A stretch of DNA of 64,000 nt, from the NCBI RefSeq assembly GCF_007747995.1, contig NZ_CP036276.1:4145001-4209000 (forward strand), read 5' to 3'. Below the pieces are notes generated by a model. It saw only the letters and a list, made by a program, of their open reading frames with translations. It did not search any database and was not told the DNA's origin. Source of the DNA: Symmachiella dynata. Its GTDB lineage: Bacteria; Planctomycetota; Planctomycetia; Planctomycetales; Planctomycetaceae. Of this stretch, positions 10,401 to 18,357 are shown piece by piece; position 1 is the stretch's first letter, and each line of letters starts with the position of its first letter. A program made the position numbers and the translations under genes.

Positions 10401-11094
10401 TAAACTGAGCAAAATGCAAGACACCTTTTTCGGCCGGTGGACCGGCTGGAACGTAGACAGTCTCACCAGCGTATTTACCAGCCAATTTGTGCTCGTCGTG
10501 CTGATCACGTATCTCTTGATGGCGGCATTGTTCGAATCGTGGTTGTATCCCCTGGTGATTATTCTCACCGTGCCGTTGGGTGCTGTGGGAGGCATCTTGG
10601 GGCTCAATTTGCTCAACGTCTATCTGGTTGCCACCGGTCAGATCACACAACAATTGGACGTGCTGACCATGCTTGGTTTCGTAATTTTGATCGGTACCGT
10701 CGTGAATAATCCGATTCTGATCGTGCACCAATCGTTGAATCATATGCGTGAAGATGGCATGCTCCCCCGCGATGCGATTTTGGAAAGTATTCGCACGCGG
10801 ATCCGGCCGATCTTTATGACGACGCTCACCACCGTGTTGGGCTTGCTGCCGTTGGTGCTGTTTCCCGGAGCGGGGAGCGAACTTTATCGCGGATTGGGAA
10901 GCGTTGTCTTGGGCGGCTTGCTGGTCTCGACCGTCTTTACGTTGGTTTTGGTTCCCACGCTGTTCAGCCTCATGCTCGATGCCAGAACACGGTTTGTGCG
11001 GTTGTTTGTTGGGGAACGAATTCCAGAGACAACTTCACCGCCCGAACCGCCACAAACACCCGCCCCGCAACGGGAACTGGTGCACCCAAGTTAA
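7417..11094 (+). CDS. RND-family inner-membrane efflux pump
   Basis: The 1225-residue protein is an AcrB/MexB-like proton-driven RND transporter, longer than the usual 1030-1050. It starts with the cytosolic/TM1 signature FVRNPVKVSVGALLVALFGL and has porter motifs (ETLWPGASPQEVE). TM4 carries the proton-relay pair in AFAVGMLVDNAVVVLENIYR. TM8-TM12 run from about residue 1027 to 1185. Three insertions explain the length: about residues 145-205 in the first periplasmic loop, a hydrophobic stretch at about 413-450 between the usual TM2 and TM3, and a basic cytosolic loop at about 585-640. The ribosome binding site is weak. The adaptor gene directly upstream is its obvious partner. Drug, lipid or solvent export is possible; metal export (CzcA-type) seems less likely. 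Confidence 0.9.
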   Translation: MQLIESFVRNPVKVSVGALLVALFGLVALTRMPMQLTPEVQTPTITIETLWPGASPQEVEQEIVLEQEEQLKSVEGITKMTSESADSKGTITLEFQVGIDMGESLLKVNSRLQQVREYPEDADEPVISTANSSDRPIAWFILSSRAPSNEQYDAFEAKYPELVELIAPARRANNVGLGMLRLRLLSKEHPELKELLPPDDLDVTKMRRFAEDEIEARFERVSGVSQSNVIGGLEDELQVVVDPERLAARQLTLTDVRNVLQAQNSDTSAGDFWEGKRRWVVRALGQFRDPKQVEDQPLAVVNGAPVFVRDVAEVQLGYKKPDGLVRRFGESSIAINCLRETGANVLDVMDGLRAAVAEVDEDILKPRGLQLVQVYDETDYINSSINLVQQNIFIGGALTMIVLMLFLHLGIRTLLAVPLIVASAWAAAYISPIYFVVCVAVIVASGFWFARGALVVALAIPTSLIASFLVMGILGRSLNVISLAGLAFAVGMLVDNAVVVLENIYRRHDLGEGPFEAAVRGTQEVLGAVAASTITTVAVFLPVVFVQEEAGQLFRDIALAISAAVALSLVVSMTVIPTAASRLFHSDDEDATPRKPSVLHRLFHRSAGKNGTQRNQSAPETTPAPSTRLGKFAQIIVAPLTIFGNLFVSAIVGFNRWIQRGVLRRLAVVTALFGLAVGVSWALWPKIEYLPTGNRNLVFGIVLPPPGYNLDQLTKLGQTVETELRPYWDVDVDSPEAQALDYPVISDFFFVARGRQVFMGIRAYDGQRVGELVPLVQQVGSKIPGAFAIAKQSSLFEQGLSAGRTIDIEITGPDLKKLVALGGQILGQVSQIMPAAQARPVPSLDLSTPELHIDPKLVQAAEMEVSSRDLGFAANSLIDGAYAGDYYLDGKKIDLSIVGREHYADTTHEIEALPVATPSGQLVPLSSLAHVTMSSGPEQVNHRERVRAITIEVSPPQGTALEDAMIQIKERIVGPIMQSGQLDGGYQINLAGTADKLSKMQDTFFGRWTGWNVDSLTSVFTSQFVLVVLITYLLMAALFESWLYPLVIILTVPLGAVGGILGLNLLNVYLVATGQITQQLDVLTMLGFVILIGTVVNNPILIVHQSLNHMREDGMLPRDAILESIRTRIRPIFMTTLTTVLGLLPLVLFPGAGSELYRGLGSVVLGGLLVSTVFTLVLVPTLFSLMLDARTRFVRLFVGERIPETTSPPEPPQTPAPQRELVHPS

Positions 11095-11113
11095 TCAGCG
11101 ACGTTGGGCCACG

Positions 11114-11512
11114 TTATTTGCGAAAGATGTCGCTGACGGACTTGCCAATTCCCGCCGCAACCAAAATCCAACCGCCGATGAGCGTACCGGCCACCGGCGC
11201 AGGTGTGCCCACCACAACGCCGATCACCAACGCCTTTAAGATAGCCTTCCAGAGCGGGTCTTTCGCAAATTGTTTTTGAAAGAACAACGTACCCGCGCCG
11301 CCCAGCAGAAACCCTATGACCATGATGATGGGTGTCGCCAATCCCCCCATCAAACTGTTTGACCCAAACAGCAGCCAGTCCAAGCCGAGGACCCACACAC
11401 CGGTCAGCGGCAACAACATCCGCCGCGGTTCGTTATCGATCAACCAGCGAAACTGACCACCCGGACGCGATGGCTTTGCTGGTTCCAATTTATCAGCGCT
11501 AGATTCAGGCAC
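11114..11512 (-). CDS. Small multi-pass membrane protein, unknown function
   Basis: Upstream the frame stays open but overlaps the YeaQ-like gene, so I place the start at GTG 11512, preceded by CGAAGGATTGCC. The 132-residue product has a hydrophilic N-terminus (PESSADKLEPAKPSRPGGQF), a hydrophobic segment LPLTGVWVLGLDWLLF, a glycine-rich pair of membrane helices around PIIMVIGFLLGGAGTLFF, and a final pair around ALVIGVVVGTPAPVAGTLIGGWILVAAGIG. I do not recognise the family. The gene ends 20 bases from the end of the convergent pump gene and lies 35 bases after the YeaQ-like gene, so both small membrane genes are probably cotranscribed. Confidence 0.65.
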   Translation of the reverse strand: MPESSADKLEPAKPSRPGGQFRWLIDNEPRRMLLPLTGVWVLGLDWLLFGSNSLMGGLATPIIMVIGFLLGGAGTLFFQKQFAKDPLWKAILKALVIGVVVGTPAPVAGTLIGGWILVAAGIGKSVSDIFRK

Positions 11513-11547
11513 GATGGCAATCCTTCGAGACAGTCTCGTGGGTACCG

Positions 11548-11811
11548 CTACTTGGAAGCCGCCATTTTGGAGGCAATAAACAGCACCAGGCACGCGCCAA
11601 TGGTGGACATAATCCATCCCCCGGGGTGCATCGCTGCCCCGTCGCCCCCGCCGAAGATGAGTGTTGAGATAAACCCACCGGTGAAGGACCCCACCACGCC
11701 AAGCAGAATTGTCATGATCAGCCCCATACTCTGCGTGCCCGGCATCAAAAAGCGAGCGATGGCGCCGATGATGAGCCCAAACACACACCAACTGATGATT
11801 CCAATGATCAT
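11548..11811 (-). CDS. GlsB/YeaQ/YmgE family (transglycosylase-associated) membrane protein
   Basis: The 87-residue protein has the three-helix, glycine-rich layout of the Transgly_assoc family (PF04226): IIGIISWCVFGLIIGAIARF, then LMPGTQSMGLIMTILLGVVG, SFTGGFISTLIFGG and a last helix IMSTIGACLVLFIASK. The motif ARFLMPG followed by GxxGSFxGG is diagnostic. Members are often induced by stress, but their biochemical role is unknown. A TTG four codons upstream is possible, but GGAG six bases before the ATG at 11811 favours the shorter start. Confidence 0.88.
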   Translation of the reverse strand: MIIGIISWCVFGLIIGAIARFLMPGTQSMGLIMTILLGVVGSFTGGFISTLIFGGGDGAAMHPGGWIMSTIGACLVLFIASKMAASK

Positions 11812-12016
11812 GGCAGACTCCAATGCATTCGATGTGATGAAGTAGAAAACGCTACGGCAGTATTCCGCAAGGCCCGGGAAAGGCAGTCTGAATCCAGCAT
11901 TTGAGACGGGACGATAACCACAACGCTATACGGTGACGTACTCAACGTCAAGCTTTGCCCCGCAACGATAAACATGCTTGAACCGGATGCGGTCGGTTTT
12001 TAGTCCGTGTCAGGCA

Positions 12017-13099
12017 TCACGAATAATCGATGCCGGAAGATGGATGCATCTGCGCTTCTGCATGCGCGAGACTAGCGTCAAACTTGTTGGTCAATTCCTG
12101 CCTGTCGAACGACGAGCCGATGGCGACGATTTGTGTCCGCGGCGTTCGATCACCCCACGCATCTAATTCCGCGATCTCCGTACGACGTCCGACAATCTGC
12201 AGGGCGATCCGCTTATCCGGTGAGTCGGCGGCAAACACGACGCCTTTGCAACGATAAATCGATGCTGGAAGCTCCCTCCGCACCATCTCTCGCAGAGCTT
12301 CTAACGAAAATGGCCGGTCGGTCTCGTAGCTCCAAGTATTGAATATGTTGCCAACGGTTCCATGTCCATGAAGGTGTTCCTGGTTTTCGCCTTCACGTTT
12401 GTATTGTGCCACAACGTGTGCGGGGTCGAAACGTCCAACCGCAAGCAGAACTTCCAGCGGGACATCGCAACGTGTGGCGTCGATGATCCGTATCCGATGC
12501 AAATGGTGATTGATCCACTCCTTGACAACCTCAAGGTGCTCAGCACCAATAAGATCAACCTTGTTCAGCACGACCAAATCCGCGAAACCAATCTGGCGCA
12601 ACTTGAGCATATTCAGCGCTTCATTGTCACCATCCGCAAAAATCCCCTCGGCATCGACAAGGCACGTGATGCTGTCAAGCCGCAGCAACTTTTCGTACCT
12701 CTGATCCAAGAAAGTCATCACAATACCTTCCGGGTCAGCCACGCCGCTCGCTTCCAAGATCACGTAATCGATCGTTTCGGTCCGTGTGAGAAGCTGCTCA
12801 AGCGAGTTCACAAGGTCATCGCGAATTTCGCAGCAGACACAGCCGTTGGTGAGGTTGATCGTATTTTCCTCAATGCCGTCTATCAGTTCAGCGTCAATAT
12901 TGATGGCACCAAAGTCGTTCACAAGCACGCCCACCCGCAGTCCATGCTGACCGTTGAGAATTCGGTTGAGAAGCGTCGTTTTTCCAGCACCGAGGAATCC
13001 AGTTAGAAGCGTGACCGGGACCGGATCGCGCCCCGGTATAACGAGAGGTTCGGTTCTAGGGGCCGGAGCAAGAATCGGGGGGGCAAGATGCTCGGTCAT
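12017..13099 (-). CDS. COG0523 (CobW/ZNG1-type) GTP-dependent metallochaperone
   Basis: The 360-residue protein carries Walker A GFLGAGKTTLLN (from about residue 34), the family's metal-binding CxCC motif in NGCVCCEIRDDL (C87, C89, C90), the G-domain motifs ILEASGVADP and LNKVDL, and the C-terminal CobW_C domain. HLHGHG at the linker adds possible metal ligands. COG0523 proteins use GTP hydrolysis to deliver zinc, cobalt or other metals to client enzymes. AAGGA six bases before the ATG at 13099 fixes the start and excludes an 11-residue extension. It lies 70 bases downstream of the metallo-hydrolase gene on the same strand, so this zinc-type enzyme could be its client; that link is inference. 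I see no Zur-type operator. Confidence 0.9.
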   Translation of the reverse strand: MTEHLAPPILAPAPRTEPLVIPGRDPVPVTLLTGFLGAGKTTLLNRILNGQHGLRVGVLVNDFGAINIDAELIDGIEENTINLTNGCVCCEIRDDLVNSLEQLLTRTETIDYVILEASGVADPEGIVMTFLDQRYEKLLRLDSITCLVDAEGIFADGDNEALNMLKLRQIGFADLVVLNKVDLIGAEHLEVVKEWINHHLHRIRIIDATRCDVPLEVLLAVGRFDPAHVVAQYKREGENQEHLHGHGTVGNIFNTWSYETDRPFSLEALREMVRRELPASIYRCKGVVFAADSPDKRIALQIVGRRTEIAELDAWGDRTPRTQIVAIGSSFDRQELTNKFDASLAHAEAQMHPSSGIDYS

Positions 13100-13169
13100 G
13101 ATATTCCTTGTGAAGAAAATAAGGCAAATCACCGACTCAATCGTGATGTGCTCTGGAGCCTGAAGTAAT

Positions 13170-14642
13170 CTATTTGTCGTCGCCCACGTCGATTCCCTTT
13201 GCCTTGAGCATCTCGCGCGGGTTCAGCACCACGCCGGGCCACTTCTGAACCGGCTTGCGATAGACATCCGGCGGGTAGTATTTCTTAGGGTCGATTTCTA
13301 AATCGCGCACGAATTGCTCTTGCTGCACTTCACGCGGCATCGTTGGCGTTGGCAACTCGATTTCATCAGGCAGTTTTTCACCAGGCTTCAAAAACCAGCG
13401 TGGGTCCATGTTCGCCGGAGCAGCTCCATCGGCAACCACTGCTTCCCGCGACCAAATCGCATCTTTGGTGACGTTGATTACCTGGAGATCCAGGCCAAAC
13501 ATAAATAGCCCGTCCCAGTTCGACCGAACCTCCGCCACCGATTCGGCGGCCAGTTGATCGCCTGACCATTCGAAATGGCAGATAGCAGCCATGCGGGGCT
13601 GGGCCTGCTTGAACAGGTAACCGGCTGCATAGTACATCGTGTGGAAGATGTCGATCGTATACTCCCAGAGTTCGGCGGGCGACCCAAGCTTCATTGCCGA
13701 AAGAGTTGGAACGTCGATCGTGCCTTCCGAAACGAACACGTCTGCTCCCTTGCCGTATTCGGCGGAGAGTTCGTCGGGGCGGCCGTCCCCGGTCCAGACA
13801 AACGACAGGCCGGCATCTTCCCAATCAAGTCGATAAGCAGACGCGCCGTCCTTCACATGCGAGCGTGGCCAGTGACGTACCTTCACACCGTCTTTGTCGT
13901 AGCAGATTCCGTTTCGTTCCTTCCAGTCAAATTCGGTGACTTCGATCTCCATCCCATCACCGACGGGGCAGGCATGGAAGTTTTCTTCGTGCCAGCGATT
14001 CATCTCCCGCATATGTTTGATCATATGCTTGATCCCCAACTCGGGTGTCCTTCCCGAGGGTCCATACACCCGTAGAGGGGTAAATCCGCCCGAAAACGCG
14101 CGGAAGGGATACATGTAAGGCAGATCAGCAAAGTGATCTGAGTGGAGATGGCTGATGAAGATGTCGTTGATGAACGGCGCAGGGACTTGCAGCGCAATGG
14201 CATTTCCAACGCTGCCGTTGCCCAGATCAAAGAAAAACCGCCGTGGTTGGGACGTCCCGTTTCCCAGTTCGACCAGCATCGAGGTCCCTTTTTGCAGCCG
14301 ATTCGGCGGCCAGGGCGAGCTTCCCAGGAATGTGATCCGCATCTCGTTTTTGGGCAGCGTTTCTGTGCCGGGGAGGTACATATTGCGGTTTTTAATCGCC
14401 GGCCAAGGTTTGTAGTACTCCGGGAGACTGATGCCCCCACCCGGGCGTTTTCCATACGGATTTTTGGATGGAGCATCTGATGGGGAATAGGAAGCTTGCG
14501 AATCCGCCGCGTCGGCCTCTGCCAAACCGGGAACGGTTGCCGCGGCAAGCCCGCCCGCAACAATGCCCCCTCCCTTTAGAAAATCGCGGCGGCTTTGCTC
14601 ACTGGTCTCCTGGTCCTCTGGCTGGGTCTCTTGTTCGCGCAT
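13170..14642 (-). CDS. Tat-exported metallo-beta-lactamase-fold hydrolase
   Basis: Starting at ATG 14642 gives 490 residues with a twin-arginine signal (SRRDFLKGGGIVAGGLAAAT, residues 17-36). The MBL fold is shown by HLHSDH (H165, H167, D169, H170), which provides the two-metal site, and by later FVWTGDG and ICHFEW motifs. It is larger than simple MBL hydrolases and resembles a Tat-exported family that databases sometimes name after GntH of guanitoxin biosynthesis; no other guanitoxin genes are here, so I would not carry that name over. Folding in the cytoplasm before Tat export implies metal loading there, which fits the COG0523 gene just downstream. ATG 14669 is an alternative start. Substrate unknown. 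Confidence 0.82.
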   Translation of the reverse strand: MREQETQPEDQETSEQSRRDFLKGGGIVAGGLAAATVPGLAEADAADSQASYSPSDAPSKNPYGKRPGGGISLPEYYKPWPAIKNRNMYLPGTETLPKNEMRITFLGSSPWPPNRLQKGTSMLVELGNGTSQPRRFFFDLGNGSVGNAIALQVPAPFINDIFISHLHSDHFADLPYMYPFRAFSGGFTPLRVYGPSGRTPELGIKHMIKHMREMNRWHEENFHACPVGDGMEIEVTEFDWKERNGICYDKDGVKVRHWPRSHVKDGASAYRLDWEDAGLSFVWTGDGRPDELSAEYGKGADVFVSEGTIDVPTLSAMKLGSPAELWEYTIDIFHTMYYAAGYLFKQAQPRMAAICHFEWSGDQLAAESVAEVRSNWDGLFMFGLDLQVINVTKDAIWSREAVVADGAAPANMDPRWFLKPGEKLPDEIELPTPTMPREVQQEQFVRDLEIDPKKYYPPDVYRKPVQKWPGVVLNPREMLKAKGIDVGDDK

Positions 14643-15041
14643 GGGTACAACTTTCCTTGTTGGATTCATCCCGGAGGCTGGCTGCAAGGGGAGAAGACGT
14701 ATAGTCGACCAACTTGAATGGTTTGCTGTACCCGAGATCTGGCATGAGACATGTCTTTCGCCTCTGCCGGATAGGTGCTGCAAACAAGAAAGTCATCTCC
14801 CGTCAAATCGAGATATCGGGATGTTTGCCCAGGCGCGAAGAGATGAAGTCTGTATGGAATGCCAGAAACAGTCCAATTCCGAGCCAAATCCCGTAGAACC
14901 CGTCGCTCCCAGAAAGCCAATGACCGGGTAGCCCCCAAGGCCCATCTCAGAACCCAGCATCCCGGACAGTCGTGAATTGACGCACGAAGTAGCCCAGCCC
15001 AGCGCAGCAGAGCCGCAACCCAAACGACGATTATTTTTAGC

Positions 15042-15070
15042 CACAGATCAAACACAGATCAAACACAGAT
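15042..15070. repeat. Short tandem repeat, 11-base unit CACAGATCAAA, about 2.6 copies
   Basis: CACAGATCAAA occurs twice in full, followed by CACAGAT. Similar 'acagatcaaacacagat' runs occur as intergenic repeats in planctomycetes as far as I recall; here only this one copy is seen. Confidence 0.75.
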
Positions 15071-15100
15071 TCGCGTGCGTGAAACCGCAAAGTCCCAAAC

Positions 15101-15116
15101 CGACGGCTTGCCGTCG
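15101..15116. repeat. Hairpin with CTTG loop (possible member of a dispersed family)
   Basis: CGACGG-CTTG-CCGTCG forms a perfect six-pair stem. It resembles the nine-pair CTTGT-loop hairpins at 32297-32319 and 55283-55305 in loop sequence and in the G-G/C-C closing pairs, but lacks the GGGTGC flank. Confidence 0.45.
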
Positions 15117-15448
15117 TGCACGGCGATCCTTGTCGGGCACGGTGGCCGAATGATTTCCGACGTAAAACAACCTGTCGGATCGTTCTGCATCGTTTTTTAA
15201 ATGGCCACTATGCACCAGATCCTCAAAAAGCCTCGTCACACGAATATGGGGTGCAGCGCGTCACTGCAGAAGCTGGAAATTCCAATAGTCCGGCTATAAG
15301 ATGATGCAAGCTGCGAGACTTGCGTTGACGGTGGGGCAGCAAGAAGCATGTGATTCGCGGGATGGGCAGCATATTTTGATCGTGAGAGGCAGTGTGCGGC
15401 GAAGCGTCTTAGGATTCTTGTTCTGGCACTTGTAAAACGGAGAGACAA

Positions 15449-15784
15449 ATGACACCAGGAGTCAAGTTCACCGTAATCCTTTCGTCAACTCTTCTCTGCG
15501 CTGTGTCGCTCTTCCCACCCCGAGTTACAGGAAATTCCACACCCGTTGGTCGTGGCTTCTTGTTTGGGGATCTCTATCGAGCCAATGTCCCTCAAGTCAT
15601 AAACGTAAATTCTGGAGTCGACGCGTCGATTTCTTACCAAGAGGTCTCTTGTCGCATCGACTTCACGCGACTAATTCTGGAATTGTTGGTTATCGTTTCT
15701 GCCACCATTGCCCTTGTGTCGTGGATAACCCCATCTCGAAAGCCAAAGCAAGTCGTTCAATCTGATGACGAATTCCGCCCGTAA
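15449..15784 (+). CDS. Small two-helix membrane protein, unknown function
   Basis: The ATG at 15449 has CGGAGAG eight bases upstream. The 111-residue product has an N-terminal hydrophobic helix (FTVILSSTLLCAVSLF), about 50 residues that would lie outside the cytoplasm (with GRGFLFGDLYRANV), a second helix (LILELLVIVSATIALVSWI) and a short hydrophilic tail (SRKPKQVVQSDDEFRP). The layout resembles short planctomycetal proteins of the 'FPPW...GYGFLF' type, but no function is known. It is convergent with the zinc peptidase gene. Confidence 0.65.
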   Translation: MTPGVKFTVILSSTLLCAVSLFPPRVTGNSTPVGRGFLFGDLYRANVPQVINVNSGVDASISYQEVSCRIDFTRLILELLVIVSATIALVSWITPSRKPKQVVQSDDEFRP

Positions 15785-15857
15785 TGCTTCACAAGTCTCC
15801 CGCTCGGCAAGTTTGCTCCGACTCGAAAGCGTAACTGACGCATCGAAACCGCCGCGC

Positions 15858-16712
15858 TCACAGCTGACTATACGGAATCGAAAACGTATCCCCATCGTTT
15901 ACGTCGCCCCCTTTGAGGCCGCGCATAAACCAGCGAGCGCGTTGTTCGGATGTGCCGTGGGTGAATGATTCGGGAACGACGTAGCCGCGTGATTGTTTCT
16001 GCAAACGGTCATCGCCGATCGCAGTCGCTGCACGTAGGGCTTCTTCGATATCTCCTTCTTCTAAAATCCGCCAGTTCTGTTGCGCATGATGGGCCCAGAC
16101 GCCAGCATAAAAATCGGCCTGCAATTCCAGCCGCACCGACAATTGGTTGGCTTCCTCTTTGCTGACTTGGCGTTGCCGGTTGTGCACGCGTTCGTTGGTG
16201 CCCAATATTTTCTGCACATGATGTCCGACTTCATGAGCGACAACGTAAGCTTGTGCGAAATCGCCCGGCGCGCCCAACTGGCTTTTCATGTCGTCGAAGA
16301 AACTCAGATCAATGTACACTTGCTCGTCGAGTGGACAATAAAACGGCCCCGTGGCCGCATTTTGAAAGCCGCAGGCGGAACGGACTGAATCGCGAAACAA
16401 AATGAGTTTGGGATCCCGATATTGTTTCCCGTCTTCTCGTAACAGTTCGTCCCACACTTCCTCAGTGTCGGCCAACACCACCGAGACCATTTGCGCCAAT
16501 TCGTCTTGTGCCGGATCGTTGCGAGCCGGAGCCCCTGGTTGCGCCGGCTGATTTTGTTGCATCTGTTGCAACAGCTGAGCCGGATCGCCCCCCATCACAA
16601 TCACAATAATCACGATGACGATGCCGATGATCCCGCCACCGGCGACCGCCGGACCGCGAGCGGACCGCCGGTCCTCGACATTGTCGCTTCCCCGTCTACC
16701 TTTCCAACGCAT
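15858..16712 (-). CDS. Neutral zinc metallopeptidase, YpfJ family
   Basis: The 284-residue protein matches the PF04228 'putative neutral zinc metallopeptidase' family in order and length: basic N-terminus (MRWKGRRGSDNVEDRR), one membrane helix (IIGIVIVIIVIVM, residues 28-40), a Gln/Pro linker, then SACGFQNAATGPFYCP and the zinc site HEVGHH (H160, E161, H164). Downstream ELQADFYAGVWAHHAQ supplies the further acidic metal ligand. The catalytic domain would lie on the outer face of the inner membrane. GAGGG ten bases upstream supports the ATG at 16712. It follows the MscS gene region but with its own spacing of 113 bases to the next gene end. Confidence 0.92.
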   Translation of the reverse strand: MRWKGRRGSDNVEDRRSARGPAVAGGGIIGIVIVIIVIVMGGDPAQLLQQMQQNQPAQPGAPARNDPAQDELAQMVSVVLADTEEVWDELLREDGKQYRDPKLILFRDSVRSACGFQNAATGPFYCPLDEQVYIDLSFFDDMKSQLGAPGDFAQAYVVAHEVGHHVQKILGTNERVHNRQRQVSKEEANQLSVRLELQADFYAGVWAHHAQQNWRILEEGDIEEALRAATAIGDDRLQKQSRGYVVPESFTHGTSEQRARWFMRGLKGGDVNDGDTFSIPYSQL

Positions 16713-16824
16713 CGTATCGTACCCTCATGTCAATCTGGAACTTGGATGTTTGAACAAGGCAACAAGCAGCCCAACTGCGGACGGGCTGGATTCTCAACAA
16801 GATGAACGGCCGCCAAGAAAACGG

Positions 16825-18210
16825 TTAATCGTTGGTTGCGTCCGCGAGTGGCTGGCCATCTCCGGCAACGTTCTCATGATACACATGCACATCGCGTTGT
16901 GGAAATGGAATCGAGATGCCGTTGCGGTCGAATTCCTCTTTGACTTGACGGGTCACGTCCCAAAAGACGGTCCAATAATCACCCGCTTTGGTCCAAGGCC
17001 GACAAATGAAATTGACCGACGAATCCCCCAACTCGTTGAGCTGAATGACAGCGGGGGGATCCTGAAGGACCAGTTCGTGGTTGTTGACAATCGATTCCAA
17101 GATTCCCCGAGACTTCTCCACATCGTCGTCATAGCCGATTCCAAACATCATATCCACGCGCCGCGTGTCGCTGGCCGTTGCATTGGTAATCGTGTCCGTG
17201 GCGATCTTGTTGTTGGGGACAATCATCACCTTGTTGTCGAAGGTGCGAATTTTTGTCGAGATCAGATTCATCGAATCGACGATGCCGGTAATCCCTGCCG
17301 CTTCGATCACATCACCCACATCAAAAGGACGATACCCCAGGATAATCAACCCGCTGGCAAAATTACTCAACGTCCCCTGCAGCGCCAAACCGATCACAAA
17401 AGCCGCACCGCCGATGGCAGCCAGCAACGGCGAAATGTTGATTTCTAATGCCGAAGCGGCGATCACCAAGCCGATCAACAGCACGACTTGTTTGACAAAG
17501 GTTCCCAGGAATTTTTTTAATAACTCCGACGAACCCTTGGTACGCGATGATGCCCGCACGACAAGATTGCTAATAATGCTCGCCAAAATATAAAACGCCC
17601 CAAGAATGAGCACGAATTTCAATATATTCCAAAACCATCGCTGTCCCCCCTGCTCCGACATCGCCCAACCTTGCAACGCCGCCCAAGTGGTACTGGCATC
17701 GGTCACGTCAATTTCCAGACCACCCACCGCTGACACATATTGTCGATACTCTTCATCCTCTCCCCCCTTTAACTCCCAAGCATCGAGCACCACATTGAGT
17801 CGATCGATCAATTGTGTCCGCTGTTCCTGCAATTGGGGAAGTTTCTCAACCAATTCCGCCTTCAGATCTTTTCCGTCGGCATCGGCACCCGCGTCCCCCG
17901 GCGCTTCCTCCGCGCCCTCTTCGCTCGCTTGGGTTTGCTGTTTTGCGCTAACTTGCAGTTGGCTGGATTCTTCCACCTTTTCCTTGAGCAGTTCGCGCCA
18001 ACCCGCTGCTTCCACAGCCAATTCTTCGCGTGTCAACGGTTTGACAAGTAACTCCAACTGATCAACGGTAATCTCGACATTGCTCGTCGTAGTCGGTTCT
18101 GGTGGTGCGGCAGCTTCTTCTGCGGCTTGAAGTAAGCTCGGCATCCAGGGCAGAACAAGAGCAATGGCCAGAGCCCCCGACCTGCAAAACATCCGTAGAC
18201 AAAACTTCAT
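16825..18210 (-). CDS. MscS-type mechanosensitive channel with periplasmic extension
   Basis: The 461-residue protein has a signal peptide (residues 1-29), an acidic, helical extracytoplasmic region with Glu/Ala-rich stretch (about 45-190), three membrane helices at about 193-215, 238-256 and 262-290, and the cytosolic MscS beta and alpha-beta domains. The pore helix is IGGAAFVIGLALQGTLSNFA, followed by the family signatures PFDVGDVIEA, TFDNKVMIVPNNKI and the C-terminal ISIPFPQRDVHV. It should open under membrane tension during hypo-osmotic shock. AAGGGAAC nine bases upstream supports the start. The added periplasmic part is similar in principle to that of MscK/YbdG-like channels. Confidence 0.92.
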   Translation of the reverse strand: MKFCLRMFCRSGALAIALVLPWMPSLLQAAEEAAAPPEPTTTSNVEITVDQLELLVKPLTREELAVEAAGWRELLKEKVEESSQLQVSAKQQTQASEEGAEEAPGDAGADADGKDLKAELVEKLPQLQEQRTQLIDRLNVVLDAWELKGGEDEEYRQYVSAVGGLEIDVTDASTTWAALQGWAMSEQGGQRWFWNILKFVLILGAFYILASIISNLVVRASSRTKGSSELLKKFLGTFVKQVVLLIGLVIAASALEINISPLLAAIGGAAFVIGLALQGTLSNFASGLIILGYRPFDVGDVIEAAGITGIVDSMNLISTKIRTFDNKVMIVPNNKIATDTITNATASDTRRVDMMFGIGYDDDVEKSRGILESIVNNHELVLQDPPAVIQLNELGDSSVNFICRPWTKAGDYWTVFWDVTRQVKEEFDRNGISIPFPQRDVHVYHENVAGDGQPLADATND

Positions 18211-18357
18211 CCCAGTTCCCTTTCTTCCTAATTGAAGGATTCACCGCCATCGTGATTACCCGATCCCCAATGGCTCATTGGGGCCACGAGAGCAGCGGCG
18301 GATGAATAGATCCACCGCTGATCAAACGCGTGTGGCCCGACTGTACACTCTACCTGT

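Larger units (their letters stand above)
14643..15448. other. 806-base gene-poor region with small repeats
   Basis: No open frame here has both a ribosome binding site and convincing composition. The region contains a triple 11-base repeat (15042-15070) and a CTTG-loop hairpin (15101-15116). On the minus strand, 14803-14946 reads 47 codons without a start but with a membrane-like GIWLGIGLFLAF; this could be the tail of a decayed gene. The promoter of the small membrane gene at 15449 must lie near 15350-15430. Confidence 0.45.

Noticed and set aside
11513-11791. Longer version of the 132-residue membrane protein
   Set aside because: The extension runs through the YeaQ-like gene in another frame and has an Arg/His-rich, non-membrane composition.
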